Made by a program: the position numbers and the translations under genes. From assembly GCF_024753245.1 (NCBI RefSeq), contig NZ_JANUGX010000038.1, positions 1 to 57,627 on the forward strand: a stretch of 57,627 bases of DNA. The letters run 5' to 3'. Each line of letters starts with the position of its first letter. Within the stretch, counting starts at the first letter, position 1. The notes beneath the pieces were generated by a model. The model was not told where the DNA came from and ran no database searches. It saw only the letters and a program-made list of their open reading frames with translations. The stretch is from Massilia norwichensis (GTDB lineage: Bacteria > Pseudomonadota > Gammaproteobacteria > Burkholderiales > Burkholderiaceae_D). Positions 23,448 to 32,022 of the stretch are shown here, piece by piece.

Positions 23448-24254
23448 ATGGCATTCGGCCTCATCATCGTCGGCGACGAAATCCTGTCCGGCAAGCGCAG
23501 CGACAAGCACCTGTCCAAGGTCATCGAACTGCTGGGAGAGCGCGGACTGCGCCTGGCCTGGGCCGAGATCGTCGGCGACGACCCGGCGCGCATCACCGCG
23601 CTGCTGCAGCGGACCTTCGACGGCGGCGACACCGTGTTCTCCTGCGGCGGCATCGGCGCGACGCCGGACGATCACACCCGCCAGTGCGCGGCGGCGGCGC
23701 TCGGCGTACCGCTGGCGCTGCACCCGGAAGGCAAGCTGCTGCTGCAGGAACGGATCCGCGACAGCGCGCGCGAAGCGGGCACCGAGCCCGATCTCGACGC
23801 GCCCGAGAACCTGCAGCGCCTCAAGCTGGTCGAATTCCCTGCCGGCGCGGCACTCATCCCGAACCCCTACAACCGCGTCCCCGGTTTCAGCGTCGCGCGC
23901 CATGCAGGGGCGCCGCATCACTTCGTGCCCGGCTTTCCCGTCATGGCATGGCCGATGATCGCCTGGGTACTCGATACCCATTATTCCGAACTGTTCCACC
24001 GCGAACCCCACCGTGAGCGCGCGCTGCTGGTGTACGAGCAGGCCGAGGCGGTGCTGACGCCGCTCATGGAGCGCCTGGAGTCTGTCTACCCCGATGTCAA
24101 CGTGTTCAGCCTGCCCAGCGTTGGAGACGATAAGACCCGCCGCCACATCGAGCTGGGTGTGAAAGGCAGGCCGGCGCAGGTCGATGCCGCCTTCGATGAC
24201 ATGTGCGCGGAACTGACACGCATGAATGCTGAATACCAGCTGTTACAGGACTAG
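23448..24254 (+). CDS. CinA/MoaB-type molybdopterin-binding domain protein
   Basis: A 268-aa cytoplasmic protein. The N-terminal MoCF/MoaB-like domain (about 1-175) has LIIVGDEILSGKRSDKHL, AEIVGDDPARI and VFSCGGIGATPDDHTRQ, the hallmarks of CinA N-terminal domains. A C-terminal extension of about 90 aa (ALLVYEQAEAVLTPLMERLESVYPDVNVFSLPSVG) resembles the second CinA subdomain. It lacks the C-terminal nicotinamide-nucleotide amidase domain. GGAG is upstream of the ATG. Stand-alone proteins of this type are called competence/damage-inducible CinA-like, but the true role is unknown. Confidence 0.85.
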   Translation: MAFGLIIVGDEILSGKRSDKHLSKVIELLGERGLRLAWAEIVGDDPARITALLQRTFDGGDTVFSCGGIGATPDDHTRQCAAAALGVPLALHPEGKLLLQERIRDSAREAGTEPDLDAPENLQRLKLVEFPAGAALIPNPYNRVPGFSVARHAGAPHHFVPGFPVMAWPMIAWVLDTHYSELFHREPHRERALLVYEQAEAVLTPLMERLESVYPDVNVFSLPSVGDDKTRRHIELGVKGRPAQVDAAFDDMCAELTRMNAEYQLLQD

Positions 24255-24509
24255 TTGCGGCGCTGGTACGGTCGTGCAAACTGAGCCGTTGTTTTTTTGC
24301 GAAAATACTCGGGCCATGTCAAAAATCTGCGGAAGCGGTTCCTGATTGTCACATTGATGTGGTGGAATGATGTCTGTAGGCAGTGCGATCTGGAGTGAGG
24401 TCGCGCCTGAATTGTGAACTTCTTGACGACCTGGATCACTCGCACCGACCAGCAGTATTGGCGCGCCGGTTGACGGGAATAGGCAGGACATTAGAACCGG
24501 TTGAACCAT

Positions 24510-27500
24510 ATGCAACGTACCATCTCCGCCCGCATGCTGCGCCGCATCCGCAAGCTCGTGCTGCCGGGTCAGGCCGCCATCGCCGGCGTGCCCGCCATGG
24601 CCGCCGTGCAGGACATCCCCCTGCGCGAATCGCCTTCGCGCCTCGAACCCGTACTCGAATCCACGGCGATCCCCGTACCGGCCAGCACCGAATCCGGCGC
24701 CGGCATGGAACCGCCGCCGCCGGCGCCCAAGCGCCGCTGGCGCATGGTCAAGCGGGCCTTCCTGGTGCTGCTGCTGATCGCGGTGGCCGGCGGCTCGGCC
24801 TTCGCGGTCTACGAAAGCCGCACTTCGCACATGCAGGCGAAATTCTTTGCCGATCTGGCCAGGAAGATCAGCTACCGCATGGAGAAGGGCCCGAGCGATG
24901 CGATCCGCTTCCCGTCCGCCAGTCCCTACGACGAACGCCTCGGCTACTCGAACCTGCCGAACTACCTGGCCAAGCTGAAGACGCGCGACTACGTGGTCGA
25001 GGCACAGGCGCGCATGTCGCCGAAGATGGTCGAGCTGGCCGACATGGGCCTGTTCGCGACCTATCACGAGAAGACCCGCGCCGGCCTCGATATCCTCGAC
25101 CACAGCGGCCAGCCGCTGTTCTCGGCGCGCTTCCCGGAACGCCTGTACGACAAGTTCGATGCCGCACCTTCGCTGCTGGTGCAAAGCCTGCTGTTCATCG
25201 AGAACCGCGAGCTGCTCGACACCACCTACCCGAAGCGCAATCCGGCGGTGGAGTGGGACCGCTTCTCGAAGGCGGTGTTCGACAAGTCGCTGCACGCGGT
25301 GGGCCTGGGCAGCGGCGGGCGCGTCGCCGGCGGCTCCACGCTCGCGACCCAGATCGAAAAGTACCGCCATTCGCCGGAGGGCCGCACCGCCTCGCTGGGC
25401 GACAAGCTGCGCCAGATGGCGTCGGCCATGCTGCGCTCCTACCAGGACGGCGAAGACACCAGCGCCACGCGGCGCCGCATCGTGCTCGAATACCTGAACA
25501 CCGTGCCGCTGTCGGCCAAGCTGGGCTACGGCGAAGTGAACGGCATCGGCGACGGCATGTGGGTCTGGTACGGCCGCGACTTCGCCGAAGTCAACCGCAT
25601 CCTGTCCAGCAATGCCGTCACCCCCGAATTCGCGCTGGTCTACAAGGAAGCGCTGTCGCTGATGATCGCGCAGCGCCGCCCGGCCTATTACCTGGGCGCC
25701 GGCGAGAAGGATCTCGAGGCGCTCACCAACAGCCACCTGCGCGTGCTGGCGCAGGCCGGCGTGATCTCGCCGCAGCTGCGCGACGCCGCCATCGCCACGG
25801 TCCTGCACCCGGCGCTCGGCTCCGGCGTGGCGCCGCCGCCGGCCAACACCTTCGTCACCCGCAAGGCGGCCAACGCGGTGCGCAACCACCTGGCCAACCT
25901 GCTGGGCGATTCGCGCATGTACAACCTCGACCGCCTCGACCTGTCGGTGGTGACCACCCTCGATTCGGAAGCGCAGAAGGCCGTCACCGCGGCGCTGCGC
26001 CGCCTGACCGACAACGACGCCGCGGCGGCCGCCGGCCTGACCGGCAAGGGCATGCTCGGCAACGGCGACCCGTCCAAGGTCGTGTACAGCTTCACGCTGA
26101 TGGAGCGCGGCGACAAGGTCAACTACCTGCGCGTCCAGACCGACAATTACGACCAGCCGCTGGACATCAACGAAGGCGCGAAGCTGGACCTGGGTTCGAC
26201 CGCCAAGCTGCGCACCCTGGTCACCTACATGGACATCGTCGACCAGCTGCACCAGCGCTACGAGCCGATGTCGAAGGCCGAACTGGAAAAGGTCAGGATC
26301 GATCCGAAGGACCGCCTGAGCCAGTGGGGCGTCGAGTACTTCCTGACGCTGCCGGCCGGCGCCGACCGCGGCCTGCAGCCGATGCTGGCGGCAGCGATGG
26401 AACGCAAGTATTCGGGCAACCCGGGCGAAGCCTTCTTCACCGGTGGCGGCCTGCACACCTTCGGCAACTTCAGCAAGCTGGACGACAGCCGCATCCTCAC
26501 CGTCCAGCAGGCGCTGCAGAACTCCACCAACCTGGTGTTCGTGCGCCTGATGCGCGACGTGGTGCGCTACTACATGTTCCAGCTGCCGGGTTCCTCGGCC
26601 CAGCTGCTGGCCGACGCCGACGATCCGCGCCGCGCCGAGTACCTGTCGCGCTTTGCCGACCGCGAAGGCAAGGACTTCCTGGCGCGCTTCTGGAACAAGT
26701 ACCGCGGCATGCAATGGGCCGAGGTCGAATCGACGCTGATGCAGGGCGTACGCCCGGCCGCCTCGAAGCTGGCGGCGGTCCACCGCACCATCATGCCGGA
26801 TGCCTCGCTGGCCGAATTCGGCAAGTTCATCCACACCCATCTGCCGGACGACCGCGAAGTCGACCAGGAGCGCATCGTCAAGATGTACGACCAGTATTCG
26901 GTCGCGAACATGTCGCTGGCCGACCGCGGCTACGTCGCTTCGGTCCACCCGCTCGAGCTGTGGCTGGCCGGCTACCTGCGCACCCATCCGAAGGCGGGCT
27001 GGGACGAGGTCACCAAGGCTTCGGTGAAGGAGCGCCAGGAAGTCTATTCCTGGCTGTTCAAGACCCACCGCAAGCACGCCCAGGACAAGCGCATCGCCGG
27101 CCTGATCGAGGTCGAGGCCTTCCTCAAGATCCACGCGCAGTGGAAGAAGATGGGCTACCCGTTCGACTCGCTGGTGCCGTCGTATGCGACCACGCTGGGC
27201 GCCTCGGCCGACCGTCCGATCGCGCTGGCCGAACTGATGGGCATCATCGTCAACGGCGGCGTGCGCAAACCGACCCAGCGCATCGACTCGCTGCACTTCG
27301 CCAAGGACACGCCCTACGAGACCCTGGTCAAGCGCAGCCAGGAAGTCAAGGGCGAGCAGGTGCTGAACCCGCTGGTGGCGCGCGCAGTCGCCAACGCCAT
27401 CCACGGTGTCGCGATGGAAGGCACCGCCAAGCGCGTCAAGCAGGCCTTCTACAAGCAGGACGGCAGCGTGATTGCGATGGGCGGCAAGACCGGCACAGGC

Positions 27501-28187
27501 GACCAGCGCTTCGACGTCTACGGCGCCGGCCACCGCCTGATCGAGTCGCGCTACGTGAACCGCTCGGCGACCTTCGTCTTCAACATCGGCGAACGCTTCT
27601 TCGGCAGCATGACGGCCTATGTGCACGGTCCGGAATCGGCCCACTACGACTTCACCAGCGCGCTGCCGGTGCAGCTGCTGGTGACCCTGGCGCCGAGCCT
27701 GATGCCGATGGTCGAGAAGACCGACACGGTGCTGGTGCCGGGCCTGCACGTGGTAACGCCGGCCGAGAAAGCCGCCGCCGCGGCAGCTGCCGCCGGCCCG
27801 GTCAACGATGATGTCGCCACCGTGAAGCCGGCGCCGGACAGCGCGCAGGCGGAAGAGGTGGAAGCGCTGGCGCCCGCCAAGCCGGTAGCGGCCAAGCCCG
27901 CAGCGGCAGCGGAAGCCGCGCCTGCAAAACCAGCCAAGCCGGCCAAGGAAGCCAAGGAAGCGAAGGAAGAAGCGCCGCATCGCAAGCCGGCTGCGAAGCC
28001 TGCCGACACGCCGCATCCGAAACCCGCGGCTGAGGCAGCGCGCGCCAAAGCGGCAGCCGAGGGCAGCCACCCGAAAGCGGCCGATGCCCCGCGCGCCAAG
28101 CCTGCGGCCAAGGAAGCCAAAGAAGCCAAAGACAAGGCCGAGCCGTCGCGACAGAAGCCGCCCGCAGTGGAGGAAGTGCTGCATTGA
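24510..28187 (+). CDS. Divergent class A penicillin-binding protein with a long C-terminal tail
   Basis: A 1225-aa bifunctional peptidoglycan synthase-like protein. A cytoplasmic N-terminus (1-75) precedes one helix (LVLLLIAVAGGSAFAVYE, about 83-100). The GT51 domain shows IENREL (E231) and GGSTLATQ (274-281). The transpeptidase domain shows STAK (catalytic Ser 563), STN (672) and GGKTGTGD (K993). The 1040-residue core is longer than usual, and the last 160-180 residues are an Ala/Lys/Pro/Glu low-complexity tail (KPAAKEAKEAKDKA). ATG at 24510 is preferred over the TTG at 24501; neither has a strong ribosome site. A TAXI-family gene starts 28 nt downstream. The division or growth role is unknown. 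Confidence 0.88.
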   Translation: MQRTISARMLRRIRKLVLPGQAAIAGVPAMAAVQDIPLRESPSRLEPVLESTAIPVPASTESGAGMEPPPPAPKRRWRMVKRAFLVLLLIAVAGGSAFAVYESRTSHMQAKFFADLARKISYRMEKGPSDAIRFPSASPYDERLGYSNLPNYLAKLKTRDYVVEAQARMSPKMVELADMGLFATYHEKTRAGLDILDHSGQPLFSARFPERLYDKFDAAPSLLVQSLLFIENRELLDTTYPKRNPAVEWDRFSKAVFDKSLHAVGLGSGGRVAGGSTLATQIEKYRHSPEGRTASLGDKLRQMASAMLRSYQDGEDTSATRRRIVLEYLNTVPLSAKLGYGEVNGIGDGMWVWYGRDFAEVNRILSSNAVTPEFALVYKEALSLMIAQRRPAYYLGAGEKDLEALTNSHLRVLAQAGVISPQLRDAAIATVLHPALGSGVAPPPANTFVTRKAANAVRNHLANLLGDSRMYNLDRLDLSVVTTLDSEAQKAVTAALRRLTDNDAAAAAGLTGKGMLGNGDPSKVVYSFTLMERGDKVNYLRVQTDNYDQPLDINEGAKLDLGSTAKLRTLVTYMDIVDQLHQRYEPMSKAELEKVRIDPKDRLSQWGVEYFLTLPAGADRGLQPMLAAAMERKYSGNPGEAFFTGGGLHTFGNFSKLDDSRILTVQQALQNSTNLVFVRLMRDVVRYYMFQLPGSSAQLLADADDPRRAEYLSRFADREGKDFLARFWNKYRGMQWAEVESTLMQGVRPAASKLAAVHRTIMPDASLAEFGKFIHTHLPDDREVDQERIVKMYDQYSVANMSLADRGYVASVHPLELWLAGYLRTHPKAGWDEVTKASVKERQEVYSWLFKTHRKHAQDKRIAGLIEVEAFLKIHAQWKKMGYPFDSLVPSYATTLGASADRPIALAELMGIIVNGGVRKPTQRIDSLHFAKDTPYETLVKRSQEVKGEQVLNPLVARAVANAIHGVAMEGTAKRVKQAFYKQDGSVIAMGGKTGTGDQRFDVYGAGHRLIESRYVNRSATFVFNIGERFFGSMTAYVHGPESAHYDFTSALPVQLLVTLAPSLMPMVEKTDTVLVPGLHVVTPAEKAAAAAAAAGPVNDDVATVKPAPDSAQAEEVEALAPAKPVAAKPAAAAEAAPAKPAKPAKEAKEAKEEAPHRKPAAKPADTPHPKPAAEAARAKAAAEGSHPKAADAPRAKPAAKEAKEAKDKAEPSRQKPPAVEEVLH

Positions 28188-28215
28188 GCGGTAGGCCTGA
28201 GACCACGGAGGCCGT

Positions 28216-29562
28216 ATGAAGCGGCCCAGGCTCGCGAAGTTCAGCCTGGTGTCGCTGCGCGATCTGCTGGTCGCCTCGCTGCCCACCATCCTGCTGGTGC
28301 TGGCCGCCTGCGTGGTGGCCTATGTCGTGGTCGATCCGGCCCCGCCGCGTCATCTCGTCCTCGCCACCGGCCAGGAAAACAGCGCCTACGAGGAATTCGG
28401 CCGCAAGTACGCGGCGCAGCTGGCGCGCGACGGCATCAAGGTCCAGCTGCAGCGCTCCCTCGGTTCCGAAGACAACCTGCAGCGCCTCCTCGACGGCAAG
28501 GCCGACATCGCCTTCGTGCAGAGCGGCTCGACCAGCGAAGACCAGGCCGAACGCAGCGAGCTGATGTCGCTGGGCAGCCTGTTCACCGAGCCGGTCTGGC
28601 TGTTCCTGCGCGAAGGAGACAAGCGCCACAAGCTCGAGGTGCGCAGCCTGACCCAGTTGAAGGGCCTGCGCATCAACCTCGGTCCGGAAGGCACGGGCGT
28701 GCCGAAGCTGTTCCGCCAGATCCTGGCCGTGAATGGCGTCGAGCCGGGCCAGCTGCGCATCTCCACGCTGGAAAATACCCCGGCCACGGTCGAGCTGCTG
28801 GCCGGCCGCATCGACGGCATCGTGTTCAGCTCCGCGCCCGAGGCGCCGCTGATCCAGATGCTGCTGCAGACCCCGGGCATCCGGCTGTTCGACTTCCGCC
28901 AGGCCGAAGCCTATACGCGGCGCCTGCCTTTCCTGACCCATGTGGTGCTGCCGCGCGGGATCGTCGACCTCGGGAAGGATATCCCGGCGCAGGACTTCCA
29001 CCTGATCGCACCGACCGCGACCCTGGTCGCGCGCGAAGGCCTGCATCCGGCCCTGGTCGACGAGTTCGTGAAAGCCGCCACCGAGATCCACGGCGGCGCC
29101 GGCTGGTTCCAGCAGCAGGGCCAGTTCCCGTCGCCGAAGTACACCGAGATCCCGGTCTCGCGCGAAGCCGCCAAGTACTACCGCGACGGCCCGCCCTTCC
29201 TGCAGCGCTACCTGTCGTTCTGGCTGGCGAACCTGTTCGATCGCCTGTGGGTTGTGGTGGTGGCGCTGGCGGCGCTGGTGATTCCGCTGTCGAAGATCGT
29301 GCCGCCGCTGTACGTGTGGCGCATCCGTTCGCGTGTCTACCGCTGGTACGGCCAGCTGCGGGCGGTCGAGCAGGCGCTGGAGAATGCCGATCCCGCGCAG
29401 TGCGAGGAGGTGCGCGCCGACCTGCTGCGCCGCCTCGACGACATCGAAGCGCGCGTGAACCACATCTCGATCCCGCTCGCCTATGCCGACGCCTTGTACG
29501 GCCTGCGCAGTCACATCAACTTCGTGCGCCAGCGTGTGCGCGGCAATATCAAGCCCGTCTGA
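28216..29562 (+). CDS. TAXI-family solute-binding protein tethered at both ends
   Basis: A 448-aa protein with an N-terminal membrane helix (LLVASLPTILLVLAACVVAYVVV, about 18-38). A periplasmic TAXI-type domain follows (HLVLATGQENSAYEEFGRKYA, DIAFVQSGST, LGPEGTGVPKLFRQ, AGRIDGIVFSSAPEAP). A second helix is near 342-365 (VVVVALAALVIPLSKIVPPL), and a charged cytoplasmic tail of about 80 aa has coiled-coil character. Typical TAXI proteins are free periplasmic receptors for TRAP transporters. No DctQ/DctM permease genes are here and this one is anchored twice. GGAGG precedes the ATG. It is likely co-transcribed with the PBP. A sensor or receptor role is inferred. Confidence 0.85.
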   Translation: MKRPRLAKFSLVSLRDLLVASLPTILLVLAACVVAYVVVDPAPPRHLVLATGQENSAYEEFGRKYAAQLARDGIKVQLQRSLGSEDNLQRLLDGKADIAFVQSGSTSEDQAERSELMSLGSLFTEPVWLFLREGDKRHKLEVRSLTQLKGLRINLGPEGTGVPKLFRQILAVNGVEPGQLRISTLENTPATVELLAGRIDGIVFSSAPEAPLIQMLLQTPGIRLFDFRQAEAYTRRLPFLTHVVLPRGIVDLGKDIPAQDFHLIAPTATLVAREGLHPALVDEFVKAATEIHGGAGWFQQQGQFPSPKYTEIPVSREAAKYYRDGPPFLQRYLSFWLANLFDRLWVVVVALAALVIPLSKIVPPLYVWRIRSRVYRWYGQLRAVEQALENADPAQCEEVRADLLRRLDDIEARVNHISIPLAYADALYGLRSHINFVRQRVRGNIKPV

Positions 29563-29655
29563 GAACGCCCTCAGGGTAAGGCGCATCGGCGAAGACAGTA
29601 CTTTAGTACGGCGAGCCGAATGCAACGCCGCCATGAGGGCGTTATCAGACGGGCT
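29552..29655. repeat. 104-bp imperfect palindrome between convergent genes
   Basis: The left arm (29552-29573, starting AGCCCGTCTGAGAACGCCC) matches the reverse complement of the right arm (29634-29655) at 21 of 22 positions. The middle contains further paired segments and GTACTTTAGTAC. The arms include the TGA of the TAXI gene, and the outer edge of the right arm overlaps the stop codon of the NHL gene. It can serve as a bidirectional terminator. Its size and nesting suggest a dispersed REP/MITE-like element. No other copy is seen in this window. Confidence 0.85.
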
Positions 29656-30733
29656 ACGGCAGGCTGATCTTCACGACGGCGTTCCCCGAAATCGCATACA
29701 GGGTGTTTTTACCGTCGCCCGTCAGACCGGCCAGCGCGGGCAGGGCACCCGGCCCGTTGCCGAGCTGGAGCGAGGTGGCGCCGATGGTGCCGGCCACCGT
29801 CGAGACGGCGCGCTCCGGCGTGATCTTGCGGATCAGGTTATTCCCGGCGTCGGCGGCGTACAGGTTGCCGGCGGCGTCCAGGGTCAGCGCGATGACGCGG
29901 TCGAAGCGGGCCGCGCCGGCCACGCCATCGGCGAAGCCGGGACCGCCGGACAGGCCGGCCAGCGCCATCCTGGTGCCGGCCGGGTCGATGCGGCTGACCG
30001 TGCTGGCGAAGTCGCCCACGTAGACCGTGCCGTCCTTGGCGGCGGCCAGGCCGCGCTGCTGGAAGTTGCGGCTGCCCACGACGCTGGCGATGTTGTCCAG
30101 TCGCGCCATGCCGTCGATCATGCTGATGGTGCCGGTGGGTGAAATCTTGCGGATGCCGATGGCATTCGCCACGACCACGTTCGCGAAGCCGTCGACGGCG
30201 ATCCCGCTGGCGTAGAAATAGGGGATGTCGCCGGCGCCCAGGATGGTCGCGGTATCGAGGGTGGCAATGGTGCGCACGGTGCCGGCCGGGTCGATCTCGC
30301 GCACGGCCAGGCCGTCGGCGGCATACAGGCGGCCGTCGGGCGAGGCGGCGATCGCGTTCAGGCTGGCAAAGCCCGCCGCGCCGGCCGCGCCGTCCACGCT
30401 CTGGCAGCGCTGGGGCGAGCCGGCGAGGGTGGACACGGCGCCCGCCGCGCTGATTTTACGGATGCTGCAATTGCCCTGGTCGGCCACGAACAGGTTGCCG
30501 GCCGTGTCGGCGGCGATGCCGACCGGGCGGCCGAAGCGCGCCGCGCTACCGCCGGCGTCCACGTTGCCGGTATCAAGGGCGCTGCCGGCCACCAGCGTCA
30601 GCGTGGTCACGTTGGCCCCCAATGCCGGCGCACCGGCGCCGGTCGTGCCGCTGTCGCCGCCGCCGCCGCCGCAGGCCGTGCACAGCGCGGCCAGCAAACT
30701 AGTTGCGAACGATCGTGCTATTTTTGCGTCCAT
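29654..30733 (-). CDS. NHL-repeat lipoprotein, paralogue A
   Basis: A 359-aa exported protein with lipobox ALCTAC (Cys near residue 21) followed by a Gly/Ser-rich linker. It then has five or six NHL-type blades: FGRPVGIAADTAGNLFVADQGNCSIRKI, AASPDGRLYAADG, FDRVIALTLDAAGNLYAADAGNNLIRKIT and a closing LYAISGNAVVKISLP. The domain should form a beta-propeller in the envelope. GGAG lies before the ATG. It is the third in a row of three related genes (minus strand) and its 3' end abuts the 104-bp palindrome. No enzyme motif is visible. Confidence 0.85.
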   Translation of the reverse strand: MDAKIARSFATSLLAALCTACGGGGGDSGTTGAGAPALGANVTTLTLVAGSALDTGNVDAGGSAARFGRPVGIAADTAGNLFVADQGNCSIRKISAAGAVSTLAGSPQRCQSVDGAAGAAGFASLNAIAASPDGRLYAADGLAVREIDPAGTVRTIATLDTATILGAGDIPYFYASGIAVDGFANVVVANAIGIRKISPTGTISMIDGMARLDNIASVVGSRNFQQRGLAAAKDGTVYVGDFASTVSRIDPAGTRMALAGLSGGPGFADGVAGAARFDRVIALTLDAAGNLYAADAGNNLIRKITPERAVSTVAGTIGATSLQLGNGPGALPALAGLTGDGKNTLYAISGNAVVKISLP

Positions 30734-30788
30734 GCCAGTCTCCGTTGTTGTGTTTTCGGCATCCTAGCATGGTAAAGCGGCGTGCACT

Positions 30789-31946
30789 TCAGGGCAGCAC
30801 GATCTTGACGATGGCATTGCCCGAGGTCGCGTACAGGTTGCCCTTGCCGTCGAGCGCGATGCCGCCCAGCGGCGCCAGGCCGCCGGGCAGGGCGCCGGTT
30901 TTCAACTCGCTGACACCGGGCGTGCCGGCGATCGTCGTCACCACCCCGGCCGGCGTGATCTTACGAATGAGTTCGTTGAACGGCGGCTGGCTCTGCCATG
31001 TGGCGCTGGACGAATCCGCCGCGTACAGGTTGCCCTTGCTGTCCACGGCCAGCGCAATAATGTGGCTGAAGCGGGCTTCGGCGCCGGTACCATCCTTGGT
31101 GCCGCCGCCCGGGCCGCCGGCCAATACCGTCTTCTTGCCGTCCGTATCGATGCGCAGGAGCGTGTTGTCGTTGGTAGCAAGGTAGACCGTACCGGCGGCG
31201 TCGACGGCCAGGCCGCGGCGCGCCGGAATAAAGGTATTGGAACCGATGCCGGCGGTCGTGCTGGCTATGCCGTCCAGCATGGTATAGCTGCCGGAAGGGG
31301 CGATCCTGCGGACGCCGATCCAGTTGCTGACGACCAGGTCGCCCGCCGCGCCGGCAGCGATGCCGTCGCCATACGCGATCGCCGCGCCGCGCCCGCCGCC
31401 TGCGGCTTCCTCCAGGGCGGCGACCTTGCGCGCAGCGCCTGCCTGACTGACTTCGAAGATGCCCAGGCCGTAGGTGGTCATGACCAGCCTGCCGTCCGCC
31501 GCGCTCGCCAGGGTAAATGCCGAGGGAAAGCTCTCTAGCGTGCCGGGCGCGCAATAGGCGCCTGCAAACAGCGAGACCGCACCGGCGGGGGTGATCTTGC
31601 GGATGGCGCAGTTGGCGCCCGCGTACAGGTTGCCGGCGCTATCGATCGCTAGGGCCGTGGGGCCGTTCAAACGTACGTCCGCGCCGCTGCCGTCGACGGT
31701 GCCGGCTTCGGCAGGATTGCCGGCCAGGACGGACAGCGCGGGCGCACTCACCGGCGGCGTCGTGCTCACGGGCGGCGTCGTGCTCACGGGCGGCGTCGTG
31801 CTCACCGGCGGCGCCGGGTTCACGGGCCCGGCACTGCTCACGGACGGCGTGATGGCAGCGGTGCTGCCGGACCCGCCACCGCCGCAGGCTACACAAAGGG
31901 TCATCAACACGCTGGCGCCCAGCGATTTCGGAACGGTCGTTTGCAT
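30789..31946 (-). CDS. NHL-repeat lipoprotein, paralogue B
   Basis: A 385-aa paralogue of A and C. Lipobox LCVAC (Cys near residue 20) is followed by a Gly/Ser linker and a repetitive spacer PPVSTTPPVSTTPPVS that is encoded by 18-bp DNA repeats (31747-31818). NHL blades follow (LNGPTALAIDSAGNLYAGANCAIRKIT, FSHIIALAVDSKGNLYAADSS), with the closing phrase LPGGLAPLGGIALDGKGNLYATSGNAIVKIVLP split over the end. GGAG precedes the ATG. The shared closing phrase with C shows recent duplication. Function is unknown; ligand or surface binding is inferred. Confidence 0.85.
   Translation of the reverse strand: MQTTVPKSLGASVLMTLCVACGGGGSGSTAAITPSVSSAGPVNPAPPVSTTPPVSTTPPVSTTPPVSAPALSVLAGNPAEAGTVDGSGADVRLNGPTALAIDSAGNLYAGANCAIRKITPAGAVSLFAGAYCAPGTLESFPSAFTLASAADGRLVMTTYGLGIFEVSQAGAARKVAALEEAAGGGRGAAIAYGDGIAAGAAGDLVVSNWIGVRRIAPSGSYTMLDGIASTTAGIGSNTFIPARRGLAVDAAGTVYLATNDNTLLRIDTDGKKTVLAGGPGGGTKDGTGAEARFSHIIALAVDSKGNLYAADSSSATWQSQPPFNELIRKITPAGVVTTIAGTPGVSELKTGALPGGLAPLGGIALDGKGNLYATSGNAIVKIVLP
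31747..31818 (-). repeat. 18-bp tandem repeat coding a Pro/Val/Ser/Thr linker
   Basis: Four 18-bp units near CTCACGGGCGGCGTCGTG at 31747, 31765, 31783 and 31801. They encode the repeated PPVSTT linker between the lipid anchor and propeller of paralogue B. Since 18 is a multiple of 3, unit gain or loss changes only linker length. Confidence 0.9.
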
Positions 31947-32022
31947 ACCGGAACTCCGCAGTGGACATCCGGTCAGCCTAGCATGTTAAATATGCAAGAA
32001 ATCTCTTCGATTCTCACCAGCC

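Noticed and set aside
24243..28289. A 1348-aa open frame on the minus strand opposite the penicillin-binding protein, and a 1142-aa plus-strand frame at 24383-27811
   Set aside because: Both are products of high GC and codon bias. The composition (His/Arg/Gln/Val or Arg/Pro/Gln-rich) matches antisense or shifted reading, and the true frame shows intact PBP motifs.
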